A stretch of DNA of 7,392 bases from Methylococcaceae bacterium (GCA_003155565.1 PMDM01000266.1:729-8120), one strand, 5' to 3'. Positions 1 through 6,146 are shown, numbered from the stretch's first letter. Notes: generated by a model from the letters alone, not told the origin. Numbers and translations: made by a program.

Positions 1-2
1 AA

Positions 3-65
3 CGGAGACATGCAGACCCGGCCGCCATCGATAAGTTCGATTATCGGCAGGCAGTGTTGGAAGGG
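3..65 (+). pseudogene. Upstream fragment of unknown gene A, in a different frame
   Basis: The first 63 bases read as an open, protein-like stretch (RRHADPAAIDKFDYRQAVLEG) in the frame starting at base 3. That frame then degrades into an unlikely peptide and stops about 110 bases later. The frame used by the following gene has a stop at 32-34, so it cannot supply this upstream part. Joining the two at the GGG of 63-65 gives a smooth ...AVLEG-EFENGG... protein. I infer this is the continuation of gene A past the left edge, with one base apparently missing in the G run. The stretch is short, so confidence is limited. Confidence 0.35.
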
Positions 66-1321
66 AGTTTGAGAACGGTGGCAGTGTTTACCTACCGACA
101 GATCAGCTCTTCACTGACAAGGCTCTTGCGGAGCAATACCCTAACGGAGTCCTTTATCGAGAACCAATAACTGCCGGACAGCGTAAGACAGTAACTGTAC
201 GGTTGAAATTCTCCGGGTTCGATATTCTGAATGACGGAGTTATAAAGGGAAAACACGTCAAAGTCTCACTGATCGATCGCACTACATCAAGTGTGCATCG
301 AGAAAGCAATACAGTGCTTTCCAAGAGCCATCTTGTTTTTGGTGAACGCTATGTATCGATCTCTGTCCCAGGCGATTTCTCCGTTGATGCAATCAAAGTC
401 GCCCTCGCTGATAGTGCCGATACGGTTAAGGTTATGGAAGCAGGTATCATCATCGAAGAGGCGCTGACTCGCGAAATTATTTTCCAGTATCAGGCCGAGC
501 TTACTCCCGGAACTGTCAGTGCGACACTGTCGCGGTTCGGTGCGAAGAATGTTACTTTTCGGTTCGAAGACTTGAAAACAAAAGCCGCACTACAGACGCT
601 GAACGGCCGCACACCTGACGATGTGTTCGAGCAGCTTGTTGAGTCAGGGGACGAGAAGGTTGTGCTCTCAAGCCTTCGTAATTCGCCGAGCATTATTGAT
701 GGTCATACTAAATTTGACGATTGGTTTTTCAAACTTCCATATACCACACCATCCCCTCAAGACATTTTAAGCAAGGGTGATATGTTGTTTATGAACAATA
801 ATATGGATATTTGGAAGAACAAGATTCGTGCTCGCCTCGAAACTGCTCTGAATGACCGGAAGCTAACGCTTTCCTTTCTCGAAAAAATCAAGGGGCGTAC
901 AGACGAGCACTGGAAAATATTCGATACGGAGCTGTACACTGCCGATAAGCTGTTATCGTTTAGTACGGCTACAGAAGCCCTCGCTCTGACGCGGCCAGCA
1001 CCGAAAGATGCCTACAAAACTTTTTCTACTACTTTCAAAACCACTACGTCTTTAGTCGCTTTATTTTATCCCGCCGCAAAAGAGTATGTAGGTATTTTGA
1101 ATAATATTTTAAATGTAGTTGAAACTATCCAGCAACTGTTACCTCAGGACATGACCGGCTTGATCCAAAAATCATCATCCAATACGGTTGGTCAAAACAA
1201 TGTTCTTAGTTTAGCCCTCACCAATGAGAAATTGGCCTATCAGAAAGAATATGAAATAAGCAAAGCAGAGATCGATGCAATGCGCCAATATTTGGTAAAG
1301 GACATGTCACTAGTTTCATAA
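65..1321 (+). CDS. Hypothetical protein (gene A), 5'-partial, function unknown
   Basis: About 418 codons in one frame end at the TAA at 1319-1321. The protein-like reading clearly extends upstream of the first usable internal start (TTG at 203, with no Shine-Dalgarno site), so that TTG is probably an internal Leu and the true start lies outside the window. The N-terminal half is rich in alternating polar/hydrophobic residues (for example KTVTVRLKFSGFDI and ERYVSISVPGDFSVDAIKVAL) and looks beta-rich. The C-terminal half looks helical, with a hydrophobic/amphipathic stretch (SLVALFYPAAKEYVGILNN) about 80 residues before the end and a charged tail. There is no signal peptide or catalytic motif I can name. 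It is followed after 9 bases by gene B, suggesting co-transcription and a shared function. I do not recognise the family. A structural or toxin-like component is possible, but nothing in the sequence demonstrates it. Confidence 0.7.
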   Translation, partial: EFENGGSVYLPTDQLFTDKALAEQYPNGVLYREPITAGQRKTVTVRLKFSGFDILNDGVIKGKHVKVSLIDRTTSSVHRESNTVLSKSHLVFGERYVSISVPGDFSVDAIKVALADSADTVKVMEAGIIIEEALTREIIFQYQAELTPGTVSATLSRFGAKNVTFRFEDLKTKAALQTLNGRTPDDVFEQLVESGDEKVVLSSLRNSPSIIDGHTKFDDWFFKLPYTTPSPQDILSKGDMLFMNNNMDIWKNKIRARLETALNDRKLTLSFLEKIKGRTDEHWKIFDTELYTADKLLSFSTATEALALTRPAPKDAYKTFSTTFKTTTSLVALFYPAAKEYVGILNNILNVVETIQQLLPQDMTGLIQKSSSNTVGQNNVLSLALTNEKLAYQKEYEISKAEIDAMRQYLVKDMSLVS

Positions 1322-1330
1322 GTCGCCAAA

Positions 1331-1921
1331 ATGTCGAGTGATTTCGACACACAACTTATTGATCTTAAAGAAGCCTATACAAAAGCTAAGCTCAACGGTA
1401 ATGCATCAGATGTCGAAAAGAACCCAGATCCTGATCTTTTATTAGCCGATAAAGCTGCCAAAGCAGTTAGACGCTCTCTTCTGGAAAAATTACTGCCTAT
1501 TCGAGGAACATTGTATGGCGAGCCAGTCGACATTGATAAAATGAAAGTTCTATTTCCAAAAGGTGTTCGTTGGCCTAGCGAAGCCTGGCTATCTCGGGAG
1601 AAGGCATGTAAAGGCGACCCACTGTGTGACGAGACCCTTGCCTTTTCAGTGTATCGCTTTGTTGAACACTTTACTGATTTAACAGTAAAAGCATATCGTT
1701 TCGTGCCACGGTTCCATCAATGGCGTTTAGCTCTAGGTGGTGATGACGATCAAGTTCCACGTATTGCTACTATGGATCGCTACGACGGAATCTTTCCCAC
1801 AGCATGGGATTATGTACGAAGCGTTATGACACAAATAGATATTTTCAACATGTTTGGTTTGCCTTTGGGGCGGGTCGTGATCGGTTTCGCATCAGCGAGC
1901 CTCAAAATAACTGCCCAATAG
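1331..1921 (+). CDS. Hypothetical protein (gene B), N-terminal part before frameshift
   Basis: ATG at 1331 lies 9 bases after the stop of gene A. There is no clear Shine-Dalgarno site, so translational coupling to gene A is likely. The frame gives 196 aa, of which roughly the first 178 look genuine. The last ~17 residues, up to the TAG at 1919-1921, are probably out-of-frame read-through. The start is charged and helical (LIDLKEAYTKAKL; then DKAAKAVRRSLLEKLL). The middle contains a CKGDPLC pair of cysteines and an aromatic-rich stretch (VYRFVEHFTDLTVKAYRFV). No membrane helix or signal peptide is evident. The protein continues in the -1 frame from about 1867, and the two parts together make about 300 aa. 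The family is not recognised, and its role is tied to gene A only by adjacency. Confidence 0.65.
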   Translation: MSSDFDTQLIDLKEAYTKAKLNGNASDVEKNPDPDLLLADKAAKAVRRSLLEKLLPIRGTLYGEPVDIDKMKVLFPKGVRWPSEAWLSREKACKGDPLCDETLAFSVYRFVEHFTDLTVKAYRFVPRFHQWRLALGGDDDQVPRIATMDRYDGIFPTAWDYVRSVMTQIDIFNMFGLPLGRVVIGFASASLKITAQ

Positions 1922-2232
1922 GGGAGAATAGTAGTCTAGTCATAAAAGCTACCGATTTTATAAATCTTTCAATCCCGGGCTTTAGAAACACGAGCGGTGA
2001 ATGGAAAACATATAGTGTCTCAGGGCTTGGTGCTCCAGAATCCAGTTTGTGGCTCACGCCTGGAGAGATTCTTCTTCCGGGAGTTGGGGGAGGGGGAGCT
2101 CTAGGTATTTATACCCTCAAGTTTCGAGTTTCTGCGAACTCCATTAAAGCCGCTGCCGGAGGCAAAGAACCCATCTATGCTATTCTACCTGATGCCTGGA
2201 TCGTACTTACTGACAAGAAGCCAGATTTTTGA
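1867..2232 (+). CDS. Hypothetical protein (gene B), C-terminal part after -1 frameshift
   Basis: This frame runs open to the TGA at 2230-2232 and gives about 121 residues after the frame change. It is protein-like and looks beta-rich (SSLVIKATDFINLSIPGF, GIYTLKFRVSANS), with a glycine run (GVGGGG) and a conserved-looking end (YAILPDAWIVLTDKKPDF). No start codon with a ribosome site precedes it near the junction, and the same frame upstream of 1864 overlaps the good coding frame of the N-terminal part. It is therefore best read as the second half of gene B. Reading TTT GGG from 1864 instead of TTG GGG from 1865 joins the halves without loss. The function is unknown. It could be produced by programmed slippage, or the gene may be broken or mis-sequenced. 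Confidence 0.55.
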   Translation, partial: GAGRDRFRISEPQNNCPIGENSSLVIKATDFINLSIPGFRNTSGEWKTYSVSGLGAPESSLWLTPGEILLPGVGGGGALGIYTLKFRVSANSIKAAAGGKEPIYAILPDAWIVLTDKKPDF

Positions 2233-2423
2233 AAATTGATGAAAAACAACCTGAAAAAAATTGATAAACATAACTCTTTAATCTGCGCCTTGCTAATAGT
2301 GAGGTGTATTGGCAATAGTGGAGTCGAAAGGTTAAGCCACATAGTATTTTTGAATGTCTTCTTTGGAGATTTTTTCATGTTAAGGCCGATAGTCTTCTGT
2401 GGGTCGGTTTTTACAGGTCAGCC

Positions 2424-2477
2424 TTCCATAAATTTTATATTTTCCAGTGGCTGGTTTCAAAACTTTTCCATAAATTT
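2424..2477. repeat. 12-bp direct repeat TTCCATAAATTT, two copies 42 bp apart
   Basis: TTCCATAAATTT occurs exactly at 2424-2435 and again at 2466-2477 inside the AT-rich spacer. The first copy is followed by TATATTTTCC, the second by GCAAAG. Two copies this close are unlikely to be random, but the AT richness lowers the significance. It could be a small tandem duplication remnant or paired protein-binding sites. No function can be assigned. Confidence 0.4.
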
Positions 2478-2722
2478 GCAAAGCGGTTACTTGGAATTAT
2501 TGAAAACTCGCATTCAATAATGCTTGAAATCGGCCAGCCGTTCATTACCATGCTGTACTGAGGATTTATCAAACTTTTTTTGAAATGAACGAGTTTCGTT
2601 TTTGAGTGCGATGTCCAATAGACCTACGCTCGGTTCAATAAAAACTACCAAAGAGATGGATTTATTTGGGAGGTTACGTCAAATTTGGTTTTTTATGATA
2701 TGACTGATGTAGTATGTGTCTC

Positions 2723-2729
2723 GTTAGGC
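2723..2729 (+). other. GTTAGGC heptamer, possible integron cassette boundary (R' core)
   Basis: GTTAGGC fits the integron core-site consensus GTTRRRY and ends 18 bases before the ATG of the NAD(P)-binding gene. In integrons the recombination point lies between G and TT of this core, with the next cassette's gene starting shortly after. I could not find a convincing complementary left arm for it upstream, so on its own it is weak. It gains weight from the second copy at 3447-3453 in the same position relative to the next gene. Confidence 0.25.
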
Positions 2730-2737
2730 CACACAAC

Positions 2738-2742
2738 AGGAG
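2738..2742 (+). promoter_or_regulatory. Ribosome binding site AGGAG for the NAD(P)-binding protein
   Basis: AGGAG followed by AAAAC places the ATG at 2748 at a 5-base spacing. This decides the start: the same frame is open back to 2685, but earlier starts have no such site and would add a peptide before the Rossmann beta strand that the family does not have. Confidence 0.75.
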
Positions 2743-2747
2743 AAAAC

Positions 2748-3377
2748 ATGAGAATTGCGATTGTTGGAGCATCACGGGGAATAGGCTATGAGTTGCTAAG
2801 AATTGCCCTTGAGGAAGGTCACGAAGTCACTGTTTTACTGCGAAATTCCGCTAAGCTGAACATCAGCGACTCACGGTTAAAGATCGTAGAAGGCGACATA
2901 CTTGACCCAGCATCTGTTACTGCTGTTACAGCTGTACAAGAGGCGGTCTGCGTTTGCATAGGTATTCCGCCGACTAGAAAACCAGTCAATGTGTTCTCAC
3001 ATGGAATCGAATGCATACTTGCAGCCATGGGGGGAGTGCCGCACCAAAAACTGATAGCTGTTACCGGCATCGGTGCGGGAGATAGTAAAGGCCATGGTGG
3101 CTTTTTCTATGACCGAGTGATTAACCCGCTTCTTCTTGGAACAATTTACGCAGACAAAAATCGACAGGAATCTATCATCAAAGCAAGTAATGTGGAATGG
3201 CTGATTGTTCGTCCAGGATTCCTGACGAATGGATCAAGAACTGGAAAATATCAAGTTATTGAAAATTTGTCCGGAGTTATTGCGGGAAAAATTTCGCGCC
3301 GTGATGTTGCTGACTTCATACTGAAACAGCTAACAACACCAACGTACTTTGGAAAAACACCGCTATTAACATACTAG
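2748..3377 (+). CDS. NAD(P)-binding Rossmann-fold protein (NmrA/atypical SDR type)
   Basis: A 209-aa cytosolic protein. The N-terminus MRIAIVGASRGIG is the first beta strand and glycine-rich dinucleotide loop (G7, G11, G13), and the Arg of VLLRN after the second strand is typical of NADP(H) preference. VEGDILDP is the acidic turn of the third strand. VTGIGAGDS, the DKNRQE segment and WLIVRPGFLTNG, followed by SRRDVADFILKQL near the C-terminus, are hallmarks of the NAD(P)H-binding (PF13460-like) group that includes flavin/biliverdin reductase-like and NmrA-like proteins. Length is normal for that group. The substrate cannot be told; reductase, epimerase and redox sensor are all possible. It stands alone, with its own strong ribosome site, a GTTAGGC 18 bases before the ATG and an attC-like stem after the stop, so it may be an integron cassette gene. 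Confidence 0.88.
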   Translation: MRIAIVGASRGIGYELLRIALEEGHEVTVLLRNSAKLNISDSRLKIVEGDILDPASVTAVTAVQEAVCVCIGIPPTRKPVNVFSHGIECILAAMGGVPHQKLIAVTGIGAGDSKGHGGFFYDRVINPLLLGTIYADKNRQESIIKASNVEWLIVRPGFLTNGSRTGKYQVIENLSGVIAGKISRRDVADFILKQLTTPTYFGKTPLLTY

Positions 3378-3453
3378 CTCGAAGACAATCTGACCCTACA
3401 GCCAACCTGATCTGCACGAGAAGCCGCGCCGGATAGTTACTTCTACGTTAGGC
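3374..3453 (+). other. Possible attC-like recombination site
   Basis: An imperfect stem spans the end of the NAD(P)-binding gene and the following spacer. CTAGC (3374-3378) faces GTTAG (3447-3451) with one G-T wobble. After a short unpaired gap, GAAG (3381-3384) faces CTTC (3440-3443). Further weak pairing (AAT with GTT, ACC with GGT or GG plus a bulge) lies inside. The right arm ends in GTTAGGC, a match to the R' core GTTRRRY. The ~80-base size and position directly after a stop codon fit an integron attC. Against it, the left arm lacks the usual RYYYAAC and the stem is weak. Treat as a candidate only. Confidence 0.28.
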
Positions 3454-3463
3454 GCAAAACAAG

Positions 3464-3470
3464 AAAGGAG
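3464..3470 (+). promoter_or_regulatory. Ribosome binding site AAAGGAG for the DUF1772 protein
   Basis: AAAGGAG lies 8 bases before the ATG at 3479, an ideal Shine-Dalgarno spacing, and fixes the start of the downstream membrane protein. Confidence 0.8.
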
Positions 3471-3478
3471 ATAAAAAT

Positions 3479-3919
3479 ATGCTCACAGTCATTGAATTTA
3501 TTGCGGTCTTGAGTTGTACTATTTTTACCGGAGCCGCCATCTACATCAATCTTGTCGAGCATCCTGCTCGTATGGGTTGTGACACAAAAACTGCTGCAAC
3601 TGTTTGGGCACCAAGTTACAAACGAGCAACCGTCATGCAGGCTTCATTGGCTATTTTAAGTTTCCTGTCCGGTGTATCGGCTTGGTTGCTCGGTGGTAGC
3701 GTTATCTGGTTTATCGGTGCAGTGGTTATCGGCTTAGTTGTGCCATTTACTTTTATCGCCATTATGCCCACTAACCATCAACTTTTGGAACCTGGGCGGG
3801 ATCTTGCCTCAGAGGAAACCAAAAAGTTGCTGGAAAAGTGGGGAACGTTACACGCTGTCCGTAGTGTATTGAGTCTGGTGGCATCAGTGATCTATTTAGC
3901 CCTATTACTGGCCGCTTAA
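3479..3919 (+). CDS. DUF1772 family four-helix membrane protein
   Basis: A 146-aa integral membrane protein with about four hydrophobic helices: residues ~5-26, ~53-72, ~75-96 and ~125-145. Family-type features are the first helix followed by the short motif EHPAR, then PTNHQLL after the third helix, and LLEKWGTLHAVRSVLS leading into the last helix. These match the DUF1772 family, which also contains the fungal anthrone oxygenase-like proteins; bacterial members have no established general function. Full length for the family. The start is set by a strong AAAGGAG. It follows the NAD(P)-binding gene by 101 bases, too far for tight coupling, and a GTTAGGC core sits 25 bases before its ATG. It may therefore be a second cassette, although no attC-like site is recognisable after its stop. 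Confidence 0.85.
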   Translation: MLTVIEFIAVLSCTIFTGAAIYINLVEHPARMGCDTKTAATVWAPSYKRATVMQASLAILSFLSGVSAWLLGGSVIWFIGAVVIGLVVPFTFIAIMPTNHQLLEPGRDLASEETKKLLEKWGTLHAVRSVLSLVASVIYLALLLAA

Positions 3920-4312
3920 GTTGACTGTTTGCTTTAACGACGCTTCTTTGCGGATACCAGAACCCATAAAGGGGCCAACCTAGTGACAAATGCTAGAATC
4001 AGAACGCAAATGAGATTACCTAACTAGCAATATTAAACTGACGTCAAACCTATTGCTCCGCCCTGGGTTTGACGCTGGTGAATTGCGGCATTGAAGTTCA
4101 GCTTGAGGCAGGACTGAAAACTTTTCCTCAACGGCTGGTTGGGGTCGGTTTTGTCGACTTTATTCCTCTCCAAAAATGATACAAGCCAGTGTCCGGAATC
4201 GAGAAAATCTGTTGGCGATAAAATCTCTCCCTATTAAGGGTCTGTGCTGGTTAGTTAATTGGATCAAAGCGCCTCACAAGAATAAATATTTTCACGTAGC
4301 CAAACTGAAGGC
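3920..4312. other. Non-coding spacer before the ABC exporter
   Basis: About 390 bases with no supportable gene on either strand. It contains a 9-bp inverted repeat at 4042-4074 and a G/T-rich stretch (4131-4155) sharing short blocks with the 2400-2470 spacer. The ABC exporter promoter should lie here, but I see no -35/-10 pair good enough to report. There is no GTTRRRY core that would close a second integron cassette. Confidence 0.55.
4042..4074. repeat. 9-bp inverted repeat (hairpin) CGTCAAACC / GGTTTGACG
   Basis: CGTCAAACC at 4042-4050 pairs perfectly with GGTTTGACG at 4066-4074 across a 15-base loop. There is no T run after it on the + strand, and on the - strand only a mixed AT sequence, so it is not a standard intrinsic terminator. 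It sits 120 bases after the DUF1772 gene and about 240 before the ABC exporter. Possible roles are an operator, a processing or mRNA-stabilising stem, or one unit of a dispersed intergenic repeat. Confidence 0.5.
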
Positions 4313-4609
4313 ATGAGAGAATTTAATTCTCATCATTACTCAAAATTAAGGATGCCAACCCACAAAAGCAACCCAACAAACCCAACCCGAAACATATCTT
4401 CCTTAAAGAATTTATGGCCTTTTCTGCGGCCTTACCGTATAAAAATGATATTGGCATTGCTATTCCTTTGCCTGGGTTCTGTGGCCATTTTAATCATCCC
4501 CCTGGCGTTCCGTGACCTAATCGATTTTGGTTTTGGACAACAACAGAAGATTAGTGGCGGTCTATTCGGCTCCCTAAGTTTAAACGGACGGTTCTTGTCA
4601 TTGTTTGGG
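4313..4609 (+). pseudogene. ABC exporter (MsbA-related), N-terminal part before frameshift
   Basis: This frame encodes the start of the exporter: a polar leader with NPTNPTRN, then LWPFLRPYRIKM, the first membrane helix (MILALLFLCLGSVAILII) and LAFRDLIDFGF, all as expected for the N-terminus of MsbA-related half transporters. The second helix begins at FLSLFG, where the frame is lost. The same frame stays open to 4738 but reads nonsense there. Two ATGs are possible, 4313 and 4352. Neither has a well-spaced Shine-Dalgarno site (AAGG nearly touches both). 4352 gives the more typical leader of about 24 residues before WPFLRPY, so the true start is uncertain. Confidence 0.75.
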
Positions 4610-6146
4610 ATGGCTTGCCTGTGGGGTCATGATTTCAGCACGTTACTACACCGTAAGTTGGATAGGCGAACGGGTGATAGCCGATATACGCAGCGCGGTG
4701 TATGGGCGGGTGATGCTCCAATCCGCGCAATTTTTTGAGACCCTGCAAACGGGTGAAGTGCTGTCACGCCTGACCGGCGACACCACCTTGATCCAGACCG
4801 TTGTTGGTAGTTCGGTATCGATGGGCTTACGCAGCCTGTTCCAGTTTACTGGCGGCATGTTTATGCTGGCGGTAACCAGCTTCTACCTGTTTTCATTGAA
4901 CTTAGGCTTGATGGTTTTGTTGATTATCCCGTTGTTGGTGATTGGCCGCAAAGTCAAAAAGTTATCCCGTGAGTCGCAAGATAAAATTGCCGACGCATCA
5001 GCAATGGCAGGCGAAATCCTCAATGCCGTGCCCACGGTTCAAGCCTATACCCAGGAACAACGTGAAACCCAACGCTTTACCGATAGTGCGGAAGCCAGTT
5101 TCATAACGGCAATCCGGCGTACCCGTGTACGAAGTGCTTTAACGGCATTTATCGTCATCGCGGTGATGGGTTCCATCATCTTTGTGCTGTGGATAGGCGC
5201 AAACTTGGTGCAAGGGGGCAGCATGACGGGAGGGCAACTGGCTTCGTTTATCCTGTATGCGGTCATCGTTGCGAGTTCCGTCAGTACGATAGCAGAAGTT
5301 TGGGGCGATATCATGCGGGCAGCGGGCGCAACCGGGCGTTTGTTGGAATTGCTCCATGCCGAACCTGCGATTGTGGAGGCAAAAACACCGCAAGCGTTGC
5401 TGCAAACAGGAAAAGCTAAGATTCAATTCGATCATGTCACTTTCCGCTATCCATCACGATTGCAAATTATTGCACTGGATGAAATTACCTTCGACATTGC
5501 CCCCGGCGAAAACATTGCCCTGGTCGGACCGTCCGGCGCGGGCAAGACGACCTTATTCCAACTGTTATTGCGCTTCTATGACGTGGCTCAGGGCGTTATT
5601 CGTTATAACGGACAGGACATCCGCCAGCTTAGCTTGCGTGAGTTACGTAACAACATCGCCATCGTACCGCAAGACCCCGTAATATTTTCGGCGAATGCTC
5701 TAGAGAACATCCGTTATGGGCGGCCTGAAGCCACAGACCAGGAAGTTATGACAGCCGCCAGATCGGCGCAAGTGGAAGAGTTTATCCACCGTTTGCCGGA
5801 AGGCTACCAAACATTTCTGGGCGAACGCGGCACCCGGTTGTCCGGCGGGCAACGCCAGCGCATCGCCATTGCCCGTGCGATCCTTAAGAATGCGCCCTTA
5901 TTGTTGCTCGATGAAGCCACCAGCGCATTGGATGCCAATTCTGAAATTCTTGTACAAGATGGCTTGGATGCTGCGATGGAGGATCGGACCACGCTTATCA
6001 TCGCCCACCGTCTGGCGACGGTAAAGAAAGTAGACCGTGTCATCGTCCTGGATCATGGCAGGGTCGTTGAAACCGGATCGCCTGATGAACTGTTAAAGCA
6101 AGGTGGGCTTTATGCCAAGCTCGCCAGTTTACAATTTGCCGTGTAG
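4605..6146 (+). CDS. ABC exporter half transporter (MsbA-related), membrane and ATPase domains
   Basis: The bulk of an ABCB-type exporter that moves an unknown lipid, drug or peptide outward across the inner membrane as a dimer. Joined to the upstream part it makes ~597 aa, the usual length for the MsbA-related group (TIGR02204-like). The membrane domain has helices 2-6 (RYYTVSWIGERV coupling region, GLMVLLIIPLLVIG, AFIVIAVMGSIIFVLWIG, LASFILYAVIVASSVS). The ATPase domain has Walker A GPSGAGKTT (5526-5552), Q-loop VPQDPV (Gln at 5670), signature LSGGQRQRIAIARAIL (from 5838), Walker B LLLLDEATSALD with Asp at 5910 and catalytic Glu at 5913, and switch His in LIIAHRLATV (6006). All key residues are intact. 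The TTG at 4605 is a frame entry, not a likely true start: translation from it would lack helix 1. Coding quality is high, so the break may be recent or a sequencing error. Confidence 0.9.
   Translation: MGWLACGVMISARYYTVSWIGERVIADIRSAVYGRVMLQSAQFFETLQTGEVLSRLTGDTTLIQTVVGSSVSMGLRSLFQFTGGMFMLAVTSFYLFSLNLGLMVLLIIPLLVIGRKVKKLSRESQDKIADASAMAGEILNAVPTVQAYTQEQRETQRFTDSAEASFITAIRRTRVRSALTAFIVIAVMGSIIFVLWIGANLVQGGSMTGGQLASFILYAVIVASSVSTIAEVWGDIMRAAGATGRLLELLHAEPAIVEAKTPQALLQTGKAKIQFDHVTFRYPSRLQIIALDEITFDIAPGENIALVGPSGAGKTTLFQLLLRFYDVAQGVIRYNGQDIRQLSLRELRNNIAIVPQDPVIFSANALENIRYGRPEATDQEVMTAARSAQVEEFIHRLPEGYQTFLGERGTRLSGGQRQRIAIARAILKNAPLLLLDEATSALDANSEILVQDGLDAAMEDRTTLIIAHRLATVKKVDRVIVLDHGRVVETGSPDELLKQGGLYAKLASLQFAV

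Larger units (their letters stand above)
2233..2747. other. AT-rich non-coding spacer
   Basis: About 515 bases without a gene I can support. The longest + strand reading (2236-2520) has no ribosome site and a low-complexity, Phe/Ile/Ser-rich composition typical of translated AT-rich non-coding DNA. The spacer holds a 12-bp direct repeat (2424-2435 and 2466-2477), a few T runs without convincing hairpins, and near its right end a GTTAGGC heptamer. A TATGAT at 2694-2699 resembles a -10 box, but no matching -35 sits 16-18 bases upstream. Confidence 0.6.

Noticed and set aside
2332..2338. GTTAAGC as another integron core site
   Set aside because: It fits GTTRRRY, but that pattern is expected about once per kilobase per strand, and no gene or complementary arm is placed correctly around it.
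2236..2520. 94-residue open frame in the AT-rich spacer
   Set aside because: No ribosome site, composition typical of translated non-coding AT-rich DNA, no motif, and it contains the 12-bp repeat.
2580..2605. T-run with AACG/CGTT pairing as an intrinsic terminator
   Set aside because: The stem is only 4 bp and too weak to support a terminator call.
2666..2699. Possible promoter before the NAD(P)-binding gene (TTGGGA and TATGAT)
   Set aside because: The -10-like TATGAT is good, but the only -35-like hexamer is 22 bases away, outside the workable range.
4259..4288. Possible promoter before the ABC exporter (TTGGAT, 18 bases, TAAATA)
   Set aside because: Each hexamer matches only about three of six consensus positions; not distinguishable from chance in AT-rich DNA.
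4605..4607. TTG at 4605 as the real start of the ABC exporter
   Set aside because: It would remove the first membrane helix, has no ribosome site, and the missing N-terminus is encoded just upstream in another frame.
5045..5435. Long minus-strand and alternate-frame readings over the ABC exporter
   Set aside because: They lie opposite or over a strongly supported gene with intact motifs and have no protein-family features.
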